From an uncultured Microcaldota archaeon (GTDB lineage: Archaea > Micrarchaeota > Micrarchaeia > Anstonellales > Bilamarchaeaceae), in NCBI GenBank assembly GCA_903835325.1, contig CAILMU010000240.1, forward strand, positions 1 to 38,971: a stretch of 38,971 bases of DNA. The letters are read 5' to 3'. Positions 7,830-14,887 of the stretch are shown here, in pieces. How positions within the stretch are numbered: position 1 is the stretch's first letter; every line of letters begins with the position of its first letter. Below the pieces are notes generated by a model that was not told the DNA's origin, made no database searches, and was given only the letters and a program-made list of their open reading frames with translations. A program made the position numbers and the translations under genes.

Positions 7830-8654
7830 TCAGAACAGCGTGTCCTTTATCTCCTCAGATGTCGTCGGCGCGAAGAAGTCCCAGTCGAAGCAGTGTATCA
7901 TCTCAAGGTCGGTCAGTTCCCTGATGTCGCATCCTAAGGAACTCGAAAGTATCGTCTTCAGCTCCTTGGCCTGCCTCGAGACCCTGCTCGTCGCCTCATC
8001 CCGCGTCAAACCGAATGCCGTCGTTGATGCGAAAGCGATTATCTCGACCGGCCTCTCGCCCTGCGTTATCCTTTCCAGAAGCCTGTTCCAGTAGGCGAGC
8101 TCGCGGTCCATGCGCATAGCTTCGTCAGGGGCGATTCGCGCCTCCTTGGATTTCTTCGTCTCGACGATGCTGCGCTTGGTTTTGATGTCATCGATATGGC
8201 CGGAGAGGTCGAGGGTGCTTATCATGAAGCTTATCTTCACGATGTATTTGAGGGAGCTCACAGCCTTCTCGAAGGATTCGAACATCAGGCGCTTCTCCTC
8301 CTGGTCTTTATCCATGGAGCTCTCGTAGAAATTTATCTCCAGGAATTTGGTCGCGTAATACCCCTCGTTAGTCTTGCGGATGATATAATCGCGCGATGGC
8401 GGGATTTCGTAGCCTGCATGCATCTCGACGATGTTGGTCGCTTTTGTTATGGCCGGCATTATCAGGTAGCCGTATTTCCAGAAAGCAAGGCTCACCGTGA
8501 AGCAGACGGCCCCGATCACAGGCCAGAGCGGGTTCCCGTAGAAGAGCGATAGGATTATGCAAAGCACGCCGCCGACCAGGGCGGCAACGGTGATAACGCG
8601 ATTCAGCAGCATATTGATCACATTCGATGCTTGCCAGATAAACCATGCAAGCAT
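7830..8654 (-). CDS. Membrane protein resembling PrgI fused to a VirB4 N-terminal domain
   Basis: This 274-residue protein has two membrane helices near the N-terminus (~19-38 and ~43-66), as in small PrgI/VirB3-type proteins. A ~190-residue soluble domain follows. Its layout is a beta strand after YYATKFLEINF, then an amphipathic helix, then a strand of VKISFMISTLDLSG, then a long charged helix pair (DEAMRMDRELAYWNRLLERIT), then VEIIAFASTTAFGLTRDEA and a helix ending LSSSLGCDIRELTD. This matches, by eye, the N-terminal (CagE/TrbE) domain of VirB4, with no P-loop. It starts 13 nt after the VirB6-like gene, the same order (VirB6, PrgI, VirB4) as Gram-positive conjugation operons. The missing ATPase half may be the protein at 2840-4306. 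The VirB4 relation is inference; the membrane topology is clear. Confidence 0.75.
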   Translation of the reverse strand: MLAWFIWQASNVINMLLNRVITVAALVGGVLCIILSLFYGNPLWPVIGAVCFTVSLAFWKYGYLIMPAITKATNIVEMHAGYEIPPSRDYIIRKTNEGYYATKFLEINFYESSMDKDQEEKRLMFESFEKAVSSLKYIVKISFMISTLDLSGHIDDIKTKRSIVETKKSKEARIAPDEAMRMDRELAYWNRLLERITQGERPVEIIAFASTTAFGLTRDEATSRVSRQAKELKTILSSSLGCDIRELTDLEMIHCFDWDFFAPTTSEEIKDTLF

Positions 8655-8667
8655 TATAAAACATCAG

Positions 8668-9693
8668 TCAAATCTGCGCCATTGTCCTAAGGCCTATCTC
8701 GCTTCCTAAGAGCGAGCTCAGCTCTTTCACGAAGACGGCTGTGACCAGGAGCGAGAATATTGGCGCAACCACCGAATAGAGGAGCGATTGGGAGATCGCA
8801 TCGGAATCTGCTTTCGATATGTAAGTGAGGTCGCCGCTGAGGTCTGTAGTCGTATTGTTACCAATTCCGGCAGTGAGGTTGAAGCATCTGGAGCCGTTGG
8901 AGATATTGGCTATGTTGTTGGAGCACCTTCCGCTCATGACATCCAATTTCCCTGCCAATGCATAATTGTCATTGAGGTCCACGACAGGGACCGGGGAATA
9001 GTACGTGTTGTTGTCGAATGCCTGCATGGCCGCCGTCGCGTTGTTTATCCCCGGGGTCGGGTCGGGGAATATCAGGACGAAAGTCGGGTAGAAGAGATAG
9101 AGGCCTATAGCCAGGCCGATCAGGAAACCTCCGACCTTGCGAGTCGCGAACAATGTACGCAGGATGAGGCCTGTCGGGAAAAGAATCCCCAGGACGCTCG
9201 CGCTGATGAACGCAGTCGTCTGCACGTTCAGCGAGACGAGTATCATGGTGAGGTTGAGCAATAAGAGCTGGACGGAAAGCGCCCCGGATATCGAAGAGAG
9301 GCTCGCCATCGGAAGTATGGTGAATGCGCCGAAATTCAATGAGAGCCCCTGGTAGTAGGTGAGCGTCCCCAGGAGGCGCATGAGCTCCTCGAGCATCGAT
9401 AGGAGCGCAGTATTGACATTGGTGAGCGAGCAAAGGAGCTGGGCAGCGACGCTCGTCGCGCTGCATCCTTCGGTCACCAAGGACGAGCTGACTGAAGCGA
9501 CCAGGGCCACAATCGCGGCAAACGAGCCGATGATGGCGGCATTGACGATGGATTGGATGAGCTCCTCTATGCCGAACTGCTCTATCCGCTTGTAACCGAA
9601 AGCGCGGCCTAAACCTATCAGGATCCCTGCAAGGACGATAGATGCCGTGACCACGATCACAGCGATGCCCATGCCGGCGAAATCTTCTGCCAT
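8668..9693 (-). CDS. Polytopic membrane protein, VirB6/CedA-like candidate
   Basis: This 341-residue protein has about seven hydrophobic segments: IAVIVVTASIVLAGILIG (~10-28), a segment near 47-70, two or more between 125 and 175 (LLLLNLTMILVSLNV, ASVLGILFPTGLIL), FLIGLAIGLYLFYPTFVL (~190-210) and a C-terminal YSVVAPIFSLLVTAVFV (~305-325). A ~90-residue loop between the last two is rich in Asn and Thr with a Cys pair (GRCSNN, SRCFN) and N-x-S/T sites, as expected outside an archaeal cell. The pattern of many helices, one large outer loop and a short tail is that of VirB6/TrbL/CedA channel proteins. It is followed after 13 nt by the PrgI-VirB4N-like gene. Family membership needs a profile search. 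Confidence 0.75.
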   Translation of the reverse strand: MAEDFAGMGIAVIVVTASIVLAGILIGLGRAFGYKRIEQFGIEELIQSIVNAAIIGSFAAIVALVASVSSSLVTEGCSATSVAAQLLCSLTNVNTALLSMLEELMRLLGTLTYYQGLSLNFGAFTILPMASLSSISGALSVQLLLLNLTMILVSLNVQTTAFISASVLGILFPTGLILRTLFATRKVGGFLIGLAIGLYLFYPTFVLIFPDPTPGINNATAAMQAFDNNTYYSPVPVVDLNDNYALAGKLDVMSGRCSNNIANISNGSRCFNLTAGIGNNTTTDLSGDLTYISKADSDAISQSLLYSVVAPIFSLLVTAVFVKELSSLLGSEIGLRTMAQI

Positions 9694-9715
9694 CCGGATT
9701 GGATAGAAGTCCTAA

Positions 9716-9726
9716 CATTATATATG
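9716..9726 (-). promoter_or_regulatory. TATA box of the VirB6-like operon
   Basis: ACATATATAAT on the minus strand lies about 23-33 nt upstream of the ATG at 9693, so the VirB6-like and PrgI-VirB4N-like genes probably start from a leaderless transcript here, separate from the Yip1 gene upstream. Confidence 0.45.
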
Positions 9727-9813
9727 TTGTGTTTCGCTTCCGCTCCGGGTATTGGAAAGAAGGATGAAAAGCGCGGGTTTCGGCGGTTTCTGCCTGATGC
9801 CGGGTGCGCCTAT

Positions 9814-10389
9814 TCATACCGGGGCCGCGGCAAGGCCGGCTGCAGCCGGACCAAGGATGGCTGCGAGCGCGAAGACTATGACCACTGCCAGCAATATCGG
9901 TATAACGACGATAGCTATCACCGCTTTCCATACCGGCATCTGGTGTATCCTGGCCGAACCGACCACTATGTTGTAGAGGCCGAGGAGCGAGGGGAGGATG
10001 CCGATGTACGGCAGGGAGCCGAAGATGAAAGAGGGCGTTCCGGCATAGACGAACACCTGGACGCTTTTCTGGAAATCCGCCTTTCCTCCGAGTATCTTCA
10101 GGAGGACGAATTCGACTCCGAATCCGATATACTGGAGCGGGATCCCGATGAGGAAGACTGCCGGGAGGCTGATGGCCACCGCGGAAACAGCGCCCGGGAT
10201 GTCTGCCTTGCTGCTCAATGCGATGGCGGTGAATCCGAGCATCATGACCGGGATGCTCAGGACCATGCAGATTAGCAGATATAGGAAAGAGTCTGTGTAG
10301 TTTCCGTCTTTCACCATCTCATCGAAGCGCTTCTCCGGGACTATCCAGAGGGTGGTCTTTATCCTCTCAAGAATCTTGTTCATGTCCAT
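9814..10389 (-). CDS. Yip1-family integral membrane protein
   Basis: This 191-residue protein has a short cytoplasmic N-terminus (ILERIKTTLWIVPEKRFDEMV) followed by about five membrane helices (~35-55, ~68-95, ~115-135, ~150-175). The layout of a W/P-containing amphipathic lead-in, clustered helices and a Gly-rich helix around YIGILPSLLGLYNIVVG is that of the Yip1 domain family, common in archaea and of unknown role there. ATG 10389 is chosen because GAGGT lies 6 nt upstream; ATG 10383 is possible. A TATA-like TTTTGAATATAG sits about 25-35 nt upstream. It is 120 nt before the VirB6-like gene with its own promoter, so membership in that system is open. Confidence 0.75.
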   Translation of the reverse strand: MDMNKILERIKTTLWIVPEKRFDEMVKDGNYTDSFLYLLICMVLSIPVMMLGFTAIALSSKADIPGAVSAVAISLPAVFLIGIPLQYIGFGVEFVLLKILGGKADFQKSVQVFVYAGTPSFIFGSLPYIGILPSLLGLYNIVVGSARIHQMPVWKAVIAIVVIPILLAVVIVFALAAILGPAAAGLAAAPV

Positions 10390-10429
10390 GATAAAACCTC
10401 TTCATTCGATATCGAGCACTATATTCAAA

Positions 10430-10560
10430 AGGTTGCCTTCGTCAGGTCCTGAGCCGGTTGCAGACCACCTTGCAAGGGCAGAAACTGCCCACGCGGCCGT
10501 GGTGTGCGGATGCCCGCGTGACCTTGTGCTCCGAAAGAAGATATGGAAGGGCATTAGAGA
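10430..10560. other. GC-rich structured intergenic sequence, possible RNA or operator
   Basis: The gap 10390-10586 contains clear inverted repeats: TCAGGTCCTGA (10440-10450), GGGCAGAAACTGCCC (10478-10492), and CACGCGG pairing with CCGCGTG across about 17 nt (10492-10522). No open reading frame here looks real. The compact run of three hairpins is unusual against the plain AT-rich gaps elsewhere in the window. It could be a small RNA on either strand, or an mRNA-end structure of the PHP gene. It does not fit tRNA. No function is claimed. Confidence 0.3.
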
Positions 10561-10586
10561 CTGGAAGACAATTTGCTGCAACCTAA

Positions 10587-11258
10587 TCAGGCTCCTTTGA
10601 GTTTCCGCGAGATCTTGCGCACAATCGATATGGCCTTCGTTGTGCCCCGGACATAGAACGGGGCCGGATGCCGGACTAGGCGGGTCGAGCGTGATTTCAA
10701 GGCTCTTAGAAGGGCTTTCGGGTCATCCAGCCCGGATGCTTCCAGGGACGGGATCTCCGTATATGTCTTGCCGAACTCGAAGAGGAAATGCGAGTCCGAG
10801 CCGGCAGCGATCGGAATCCTGCTTTTCTCCGCGAAGGCTTCTGCTTTCTGGTTATATGATTGGAGGACGCAACGGGCATTGAAGGCTTCCACGATATCGA
10901 TCTTCTTCCACAGCGCCTTCGGCGGTTCCCCAGCCCCTTTCCGGGTGATATCGAACATGTGCGGGAGATAGCTGAGGCCGCCTTGGCCATGGATCAAATC
11001 GAGGGCTTCGGAAAAGGGCGTTTTCTTTTTGATTGCTTCGCTGAGGTAAAGGCCGATAAGGTCGCCGCGCTCAGTCAATATCTCTTCGGCAGGGATGAAC
11101 GGCGCGCCGAGCGCCTGCATCTTCGCGTGGGCAGCGGTCGTGTTGTGGTCGCAGATTGCCGGGATGATTTTGAGCCTCTCCGACATCGAGGCGAGGTGCC
11201 GGGGCTCTATCATGGAATCGATGGAATCCCGGGTATGCACGTGGAAATCTATTTTCAC
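10587..11258 (-). CDS. PHP-domain metal-dependent phosphoesterase
   Basis: This 223-residue protein opens with the PHP motif MKIDFHVHTRDS (HxH metal ligands), continues with PAICDHNTTAAH (DHN, motif II), GDLIGLYLSEAI (motif around the third ligand), SYLPHMFD and AAGSDSHFLFEFG (final D/H ligands). These residues build a trinuclear metal site for phosphoester hydrolysis, as in YciV/TrpH-type 5'-3' nucleases or histidinol phosphatase. The fold is complete and of usual length. The start codon is GTG; no ATG is available before the HxH motif. It lies 43 nt after the TBP-half-like gene on the same strand, with a TTATAATC box about 33-40 nt upstream. Substrate unknown. Confidence 0.88.
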   Translation of the reverse strand: MKIDFHVHTRDSIDSMIEPRHLASMSERLKIIPAICDHNTTAAHAKMQALGAPFIPAEEILTERGDLIGLYLSEAIKKKTPFSEALDLIHGQGGLSYLPHMFDITRKGAGEPPKALWKKIDIVEAFNARCVLQSYNQKAEAFAEKSRIPIAAGSDSHFLFEFGKTYTEIPSLEASGLDDPKALLRALKSRSTRLVRHPAPFYVRGTTKAISIVRKISRKLKGA

Positions 11259-11301
11259 AATTTTCTACCAGAGAGGATATCGGCATATAGGATTATAATT
11301 C

Positions 11302-11637
11302 TCATACGAGGGCGTGGGCGTCGTCCAAAACAGCCATCAGCTTCCTTGCAAGGGCGTGCGCTTCTGTCTTCCCGAGGCGCTTTCCGCCTTCGCCCGGCTT
11401 CATCATGACCCTGCCGCTCGCATAGACGCTGAGCACGCATCCGTCGACCTTTGCGATCAATACTGCCTGGAGGGAAGCGCCCACCATGCCGATTGCCGAG
11501 AGCGCCGGTTCCGCCTTCTTGAGGTCTATCTTCCTGCCTTTCAGGTAGATCTCGAATCCGCCTGCGCTCGAGCAGGGTTCGACGATGTAGAAATTGTCCG
11601 GGGCAGATGTTCCGGTTGTTTTGTTTGATTCATTCAT
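11302..11637 (-). CDS. Small protein resembling half of a TATA-binding-protein fold
   Basis: The real gene is 111 residues from ATG 11637, not the 163 residues of the ORF track, because the stop of the ThiF-like gene overlaps this ATG as ATGA. Its core runs FEIYLKGRKIDLKK, LQAVLIAKVDGCVLSVYASGRVMMKP, then TEAHALARKLMAVLDD. The strand-turn-strand SVYASGRVMMK followed by a helix of the form T-E-A-xx-LARKL is how each half of TBP ends, so one TBP-like repeat is likely. This is by-eye inference. Translational coupling to the E1-like gene implies a shared pathway. There is no C-terminal Gly-Gly, so it does not look like a classic ubiquitin-like modifier. Confidence 0.75.
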   Translation of the reverse strand: MNESNKTTGTSAPDNFYIVEPCSSAGGFEIYLKGRKIDLKKAEPALSAIGMVGASLQAVLIAKVDGCVLSVYASGRVMMKPGEGGKRLGKTEAHALARKLMAVLDDAHALV

Positions 11638-12374
11638 CCCAGTTCGGCCCTCCAGAACGGGTTTTCCCGCGCCAAATCGAAGAATATGGCTTGCGGCGCT
11701 TTTGTGTGGGGTTTCTTGAGGAGCGCGTTCACCGCCTGCGACGCCGCGAGGCTTCCGGCGATCATCGCTGCCGGGCAGATTATCGAGGCGCATTTCCTAT
11801 ATCGCTCCAGCCCGAGCGCGCTTGATTTGGAGTTTGGGAGCTGGAACGCCTTGCGGAAAGGGTAGTCATTGAAGACCGTCACGATGCCGCGCGTGCCTTG
11901 GGCGGAACAGAAGACGTATGGGAGGGAGGCGGTGCGGGCTTTTCCCGCGGCGAGATGCTTGGTCTCGATATTGTCTGAGCCATCAAGAACGATATCGGCT
12001 TCCGTGAGCTTCGAACCCTTTGTGAAGCGCCCTTTGATTACGAGATGCGCAAAGGCGTTTATCATATCCGCACGCGAGCGCGCGGAATCTGTTTTCAACC
12101 GATCGATATTCTTATCCACTGCCAGGATCTGGCGGTTGAAATCCGAGAGGGCTGTGCGGTCATCCTCGAAAACCATGAAGCGCTCCGCCCCCATCCTCAG
12201 CAGGCTCTCCAGCATATATCCGCCTGTGCCGCCGAGGCCGATTATGGCGAAACAGGCCCGCCGGACCCTCTCCTGCTCCCTGGTCCTTAATGGGTTGCGC
12301 TGGAATTTCTGGGAATAGACCGCCCGCGCGCCGAGCGCGCATTCAGAGGCTGCCGAAGTCGCGCGGTTTGTCAT
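11634..12374 (-). CDS. ThiF/MoeB/E1-like adenylyltransferase family protein
   Basis: This 246-residue protein has the Rossmann nucleotide motif IIGLGGTGGYMLESLLRMG (~45-63), the strand-Asp of VFEDDRTALSDFNRQIL (D-x-x-x-x-S-N-x-x-R-Q, ATP and substrate contacts), and VLDGSDNIETK, the E1-family D-x-x-D-N motif. These are the marks of proteins that adenylate the C-terminus of a ubiquitin-like or sulfur-carrier protein. The zinc CxxC pairs of MoeB/ThiF are missing; the only close pair is CASIIC near residue 200. The N-terminal VYSQKFQRNPL replaces the usual YSRQ. The start overlaps the K+ channel gene by 32 nt; ATGA coupling joins it to the TBP-half-like gene. Its partner protein is unknown. Confidence 0.88.
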   Translation of the reverse strand: MTNRATSAASECALGARAVYSQKFQRNPLRTREQERVRRACFAIIGLGGTGGYMLESLLRMGAERFMVFEDDRTALSDFNRQILAVDKNIDRLKTDSARSRADMINAFAHLVIKGRFTKGSKLTEADIVLDGSDNIETKHLAAGKARTASLPYVFCSAQGTRGIVTVFNDYPFRKAFQLPNSKSSALGLERYRKCASIICPAAMIAGSLAASQAVNALLKKPHTKAPQAIFFDLARENPFWRAELG

Positions 12375-12819
12375 CGCGTTTCTCGCCCCTCTGTTTCACC
12401 GCGGCCGTCTTTTCTTCTTTTGGCGGCTCGGACATCTCGATCTTGCTTCGGATCTTGTTTATCTCCGACTTCGCCACAACCCCTGTGTGCAGGGATGTCA
12501 GGTTCCGCAGGACCTCTATCCTGCGCCGCACGTAGGGGTCTATCTTGCGCTCCCTGAACTGGCCGATATGCGTGAGGTGGTAGAAGAATATGGATACGCC
12601 GCTGAAGACGAGCACCACAGTGAATATCTTGCCCAGGGCGGTCTTTGGATACACGTCCCCGTAGCCCACGGTCGTTATGGAGACAGATGTGAAGTAGAAC
12701 GCATCCACGAGGCTGAAGCCCTCGAAATGCATGTAGAATGGTATCGCTATGATATACAGGATCACGATGAGCATGACCGCGTTCATCAATCCTTTGACCA
12801 CTGGGTCTGATGTATCCAT
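12343..12819 (-). CDS. Two-helix potassium channel
   Basis: The selectivity filter TTVGYGD is present, between a first helix (LMNAVMLIVILYIIAIPFYMHF) and a second (IFTVVLVFSGVSIFFYHLTHI), the minimal 2-TM K+ channel. The ORF track starts 165 nt too early; I choose ATG 12819 (MDTSDPVVKG) because a TATA-like TAATATAAAT lies 25-35 nt upstream and the extension would run into the antiporter gene. Length is then 158 residues. The C-terminal ~65 residues are cytoplasmic and charged, with no RCK/TrkA-N domain. It is the next gene after a CPA2 antiporter, so the pair may act in K+ or pH balance. Confidence 0.88.
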   Translation of the reverse strand: MDTSDPVVKGLMNAVMLIVILYIIAIPFYMHFEGFSLVDAFYFTSVSITTVGYGDVYPKTALGKIFTVVLVFSGVSIFFYHLTHIGQFRERKIDPYVRRRIEVLRNLTSLHTGVVAKSEINKIRSKIEMSEPPKEEKTAAVKQRGEKRDDKPRDFGSL

Positions 12820-12922
12820 GATTAGGATATTGATGGTGCCGGGATTTATATTATTTTGTAAACAGCCGGTTTGGGGGGAACGGATAGATGCTGCCGTTCC
12901 TTCGTTGCCACGGCGCGCTCTA

Positions 12923-14770
12923 TTACTGCCCGCCGTTACCGGCGTGCCTATGCCTTCCGTTCCTTTTCGTCCTGCTATCATCATCGTCGCCGCGCGACCG
13001 GTCGTTCCGCTTCCCCACGACCACAGCGTCGTCGCGCGATATCATTATCTCGCTCCGGAGAAGGCTGATGCCGTGCGTCTCGTTGAGGAAGAATCCCAAG
13101 GATGCTGCGCGTATCGCGCTCCAGAAGAAGAATATCGAAAAAGCAGCGAAGATGAGCGCGAGCCAGTTGAACTGCGGGGGGAGCAGCATGAAATTCACTA
13201 TCAGGTTGAACGTGGCGAAGACAACGAAGAAAAGCGAGGATATCAAGATATTGCGCAATATCGCCCCCTTGCTCGTCTGCGGGGTCGTCCTGGAGAAGAT
13301 GGATGAGAGCGCGTCGAAAAGCCTTTTCACAGAAAGGAGTATCCTGGCTATAGGTATCAGGGACAGGGCCGAAAGCACGGCCAGGAGGGCCAGATCAGCC
13401 GGCATGGCGTTCCCTAAAATATCCATCTGGAAGCCGAGGTAATTCCGGCCCATCCAGAAGAACATCGTCGCTCCGGCAAGATATAGGACATCCACGGTTA
13501 TCCTGTTGACTTCATGGAGGAGCACCTTGTGGAAATATCCTTTCGGCTCGAACGCGCTCACGACGTTGCGGAAATAACCGGACGCATCCGTGAAGCGCTG
13601 GATGAAGCGGATGGGGAGCATCTTGCGGATGCCGACATAGAGGCGCTCTGCGCTATCCAGAGAGAGCGAAGAGACCAGCGATGTGACGAGCACGCCTGCG
13701 GAGACCAGGCCGACGAGGTCGATCCCGGTGAGGCCCGCGCCTTCTTTTGCGATAAGGAGCGAGAATTCGCCGAGGGGTATCATGGCCAGGCCGGCGAATA
13801 TCGAGGAGCGGCCGCTCGCGGTCGTCAGGAAGAAGGTCACTGATGTCGCGAGGAACACGAGGATGATGAAGCTCAGGATGATGAGAGCTGATGGCAGGGC
13901 CGAGACCAAAATGGCGCCGGGCATGACAAGCATCCCGACGGAGAGGAAGAAGAACGACGAGAACACCACGCTGAAGGGGCGGATGGAGCGCTCGAACTCG
14001 CGCCCGTTCGGAAGCGCGGATATCAGGCTCCCTGCCAGGAAGGCGCCGATAGCCGGGGTGAAGCCCAGGAGCGAAGCAAGCGCGCTCATGCCGATGCAAA
14101 GGATGGATGCGAAAAGGATGAGCGTGTCATCCGCCTGGTAGCGGAAGAAGACGGTCGAGAAGTCCTTGAGGAATTTCAGGAGGATGATGTATGTGAAGAC
14201 AAGGATTCCTATCGCGATGATTATCGAGCTGAGGTATCCGTCTCCTGCATGGAGGCCGTTCCGCAGGTTCGAGAAGAATGTGAGCATGAAGATGGCGACC
14301 ACATCCTCGATTATCAGTATCGTGACGAGGACCGGGACCTCGGGGCGCTCTATCAATTTCTTCTGCTCCAGTATCTTCATCATTATCGCTGTGCTGCTCA
14401 TGGAGAATGTCGCCGCGATGAAAAGCGAGGTTATGAAATCGAAGCCGAGGAGCACGGCCACTTCATGCATCAGGATGAAGAGCATCACCATCAGGACCAT
14501 GCTGCTTATGACCGCCCGCAGTCCGCTGGAGAGGAGCTTTGTGACGCTGAATTCGAGCCCTATCATGAAGAGGAGGAGGACAGCGCCGATATCGGAGTAT
14601 GTTCCGATAGCCCCGGGATTCACCAGGTCCAGCATGTTGGGCCCTATCAGCATGCCGACAATCAAAAGGCCGGCCACAGGGGGTATCCTGAATCGCACTG
14701 ATAGGATGCCGCTGATGGCTGAGAAAAGCAGGACCAACACAAGGTCCGCTATGCCGCTGATGGGTTCCAT
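12923..14770 (-). CDS. CPA2-family cation:proton antiporter (KefB-like)
   Basis: This 615-residue protein has an Na+/H+ exchanger domain of about 12 helices in residues 1-380. It opens LVLVLLFSAISGILSVRFRIPPVAGLLIVGMLIGPN, and helix 5 carries SLFIAATFSMSSTAIMMK and ILIIEDVVAIFML (the -ED- near the transport site). A later GFTPAIGAFLAGSLIS also fits CPA2. Residues ~440-560 hold about four more helices instead of the RCK domain of KefB. The tail is highly charged (GKRNDRSRGDDDDSRTKR). It likely exchanges K+ or Na+ for H+ across the cell membrane. It precedes the K+ channel gene on the same strand and is divergent from the beta-CASP nuclease. GGATGG around the ATG offers a weak ribosome site. 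Confidence 0.9.
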   Translation of the reverse strand: MEPISGIADLVLVLLFSAISGILSVRFRIPPVAGLLIVGMLIGPNMLDLVNPGAIGTYSDIGAVLLLFMIGLEFSVTKLLSSGLRAVISSMVLMVMLFILMHEVAVLLGFDFITSLFIAATFSMSSTAIMMKILEQKKLIERPEVPVLVTILIIEDVVAIFMLTFFSNLRNGLHAGDGYLSSIIIAIGILVFTYIILLKFLKDFSTVFFRYQADDTLILFASILCIGMSALASLLGFTPAIGAFLAGSLISALPNGREFERSIRPFSVVFSSFFFLSVGMLVMPGAILVSALPSALIILSFIILVFLATSVTFFLTTASGRSSIFAGLAMIPLGEFSLLIAKEGAGLTGIDLVGLVSAGVLVTSLVSSLSLDSAERLYVGIRKMLPIRFIQRFTDASGYFRNVVSAFEPKGYFHKVLLHEVNRITVDVLYLAGATMFFWMGRNYLGFQMDILGNAMPADLALLAVLSALSLIPIARILLSVKRLFDALSSIFSRTTPQTSKGAILRNILISSLFFVVFATFNLIVNFMLLPPQFNWLALIFAAFSIFFFWSAIRAASLGFFLNETHGISLLRSEIMISRDDAVVVGKRNDRSRGDDDDSRTKRNGRHRHAGNGGQ

Positions 14771-14805
14771 CCTGGGATAAACCTGCCGACTCGTTTACTG
14801 TATCT

Positions 14806-14820
14806 CGATCGGTTCGATCG
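14806..14820. repeat. Inverted repeat CGATCG-GTT-CGATCG between divergent genes
   Basis: Two copies of the palindrome CGATCG separated by three bases lie 36-50 nt upstream of the antiporter ATG and upstream of the beta-CASP gene's AT-rich promoter (ATATATTAAAAACC, about 14850-14863). It could be an operator or chance; the sequence alone does not decide. Confidence 0.35.
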
Positions 14821-14887
14821 TGCTTGGGAGTATATCGGTTTCCTAACAATCAATATATTAAAAACCTTGCATGCGAGGTGCACACGA

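Noticed and set aside
10430-10470. SRP RNA helix 8
   Set aside because: Only a loose match to the conserved loop; TCAGGACCTGA is a plain palindrome and the tetraloop and asymmetric loop do not align.
11638-11793. N-terminal extension of the TBP-half-like protein
   Set aside because: It lies within the ThiF-like gene in another frame; the ATGA overlap gives a natural start at 11637.
12820-12984. N-terminal extension of the K+ channel
   Set aside because: It overlaps the end of the antiporter gene, covers the TATA-like box and has no similarity to channel N-termini.
12923-14780. Plus-strand ORFs opposite the antiporter, including 14166-14780 (204 aa)
   Set aside because: Shadow of a multi-helix transporter; membrane codons read backwards give Met/Arg/Ser-rich nonsense.
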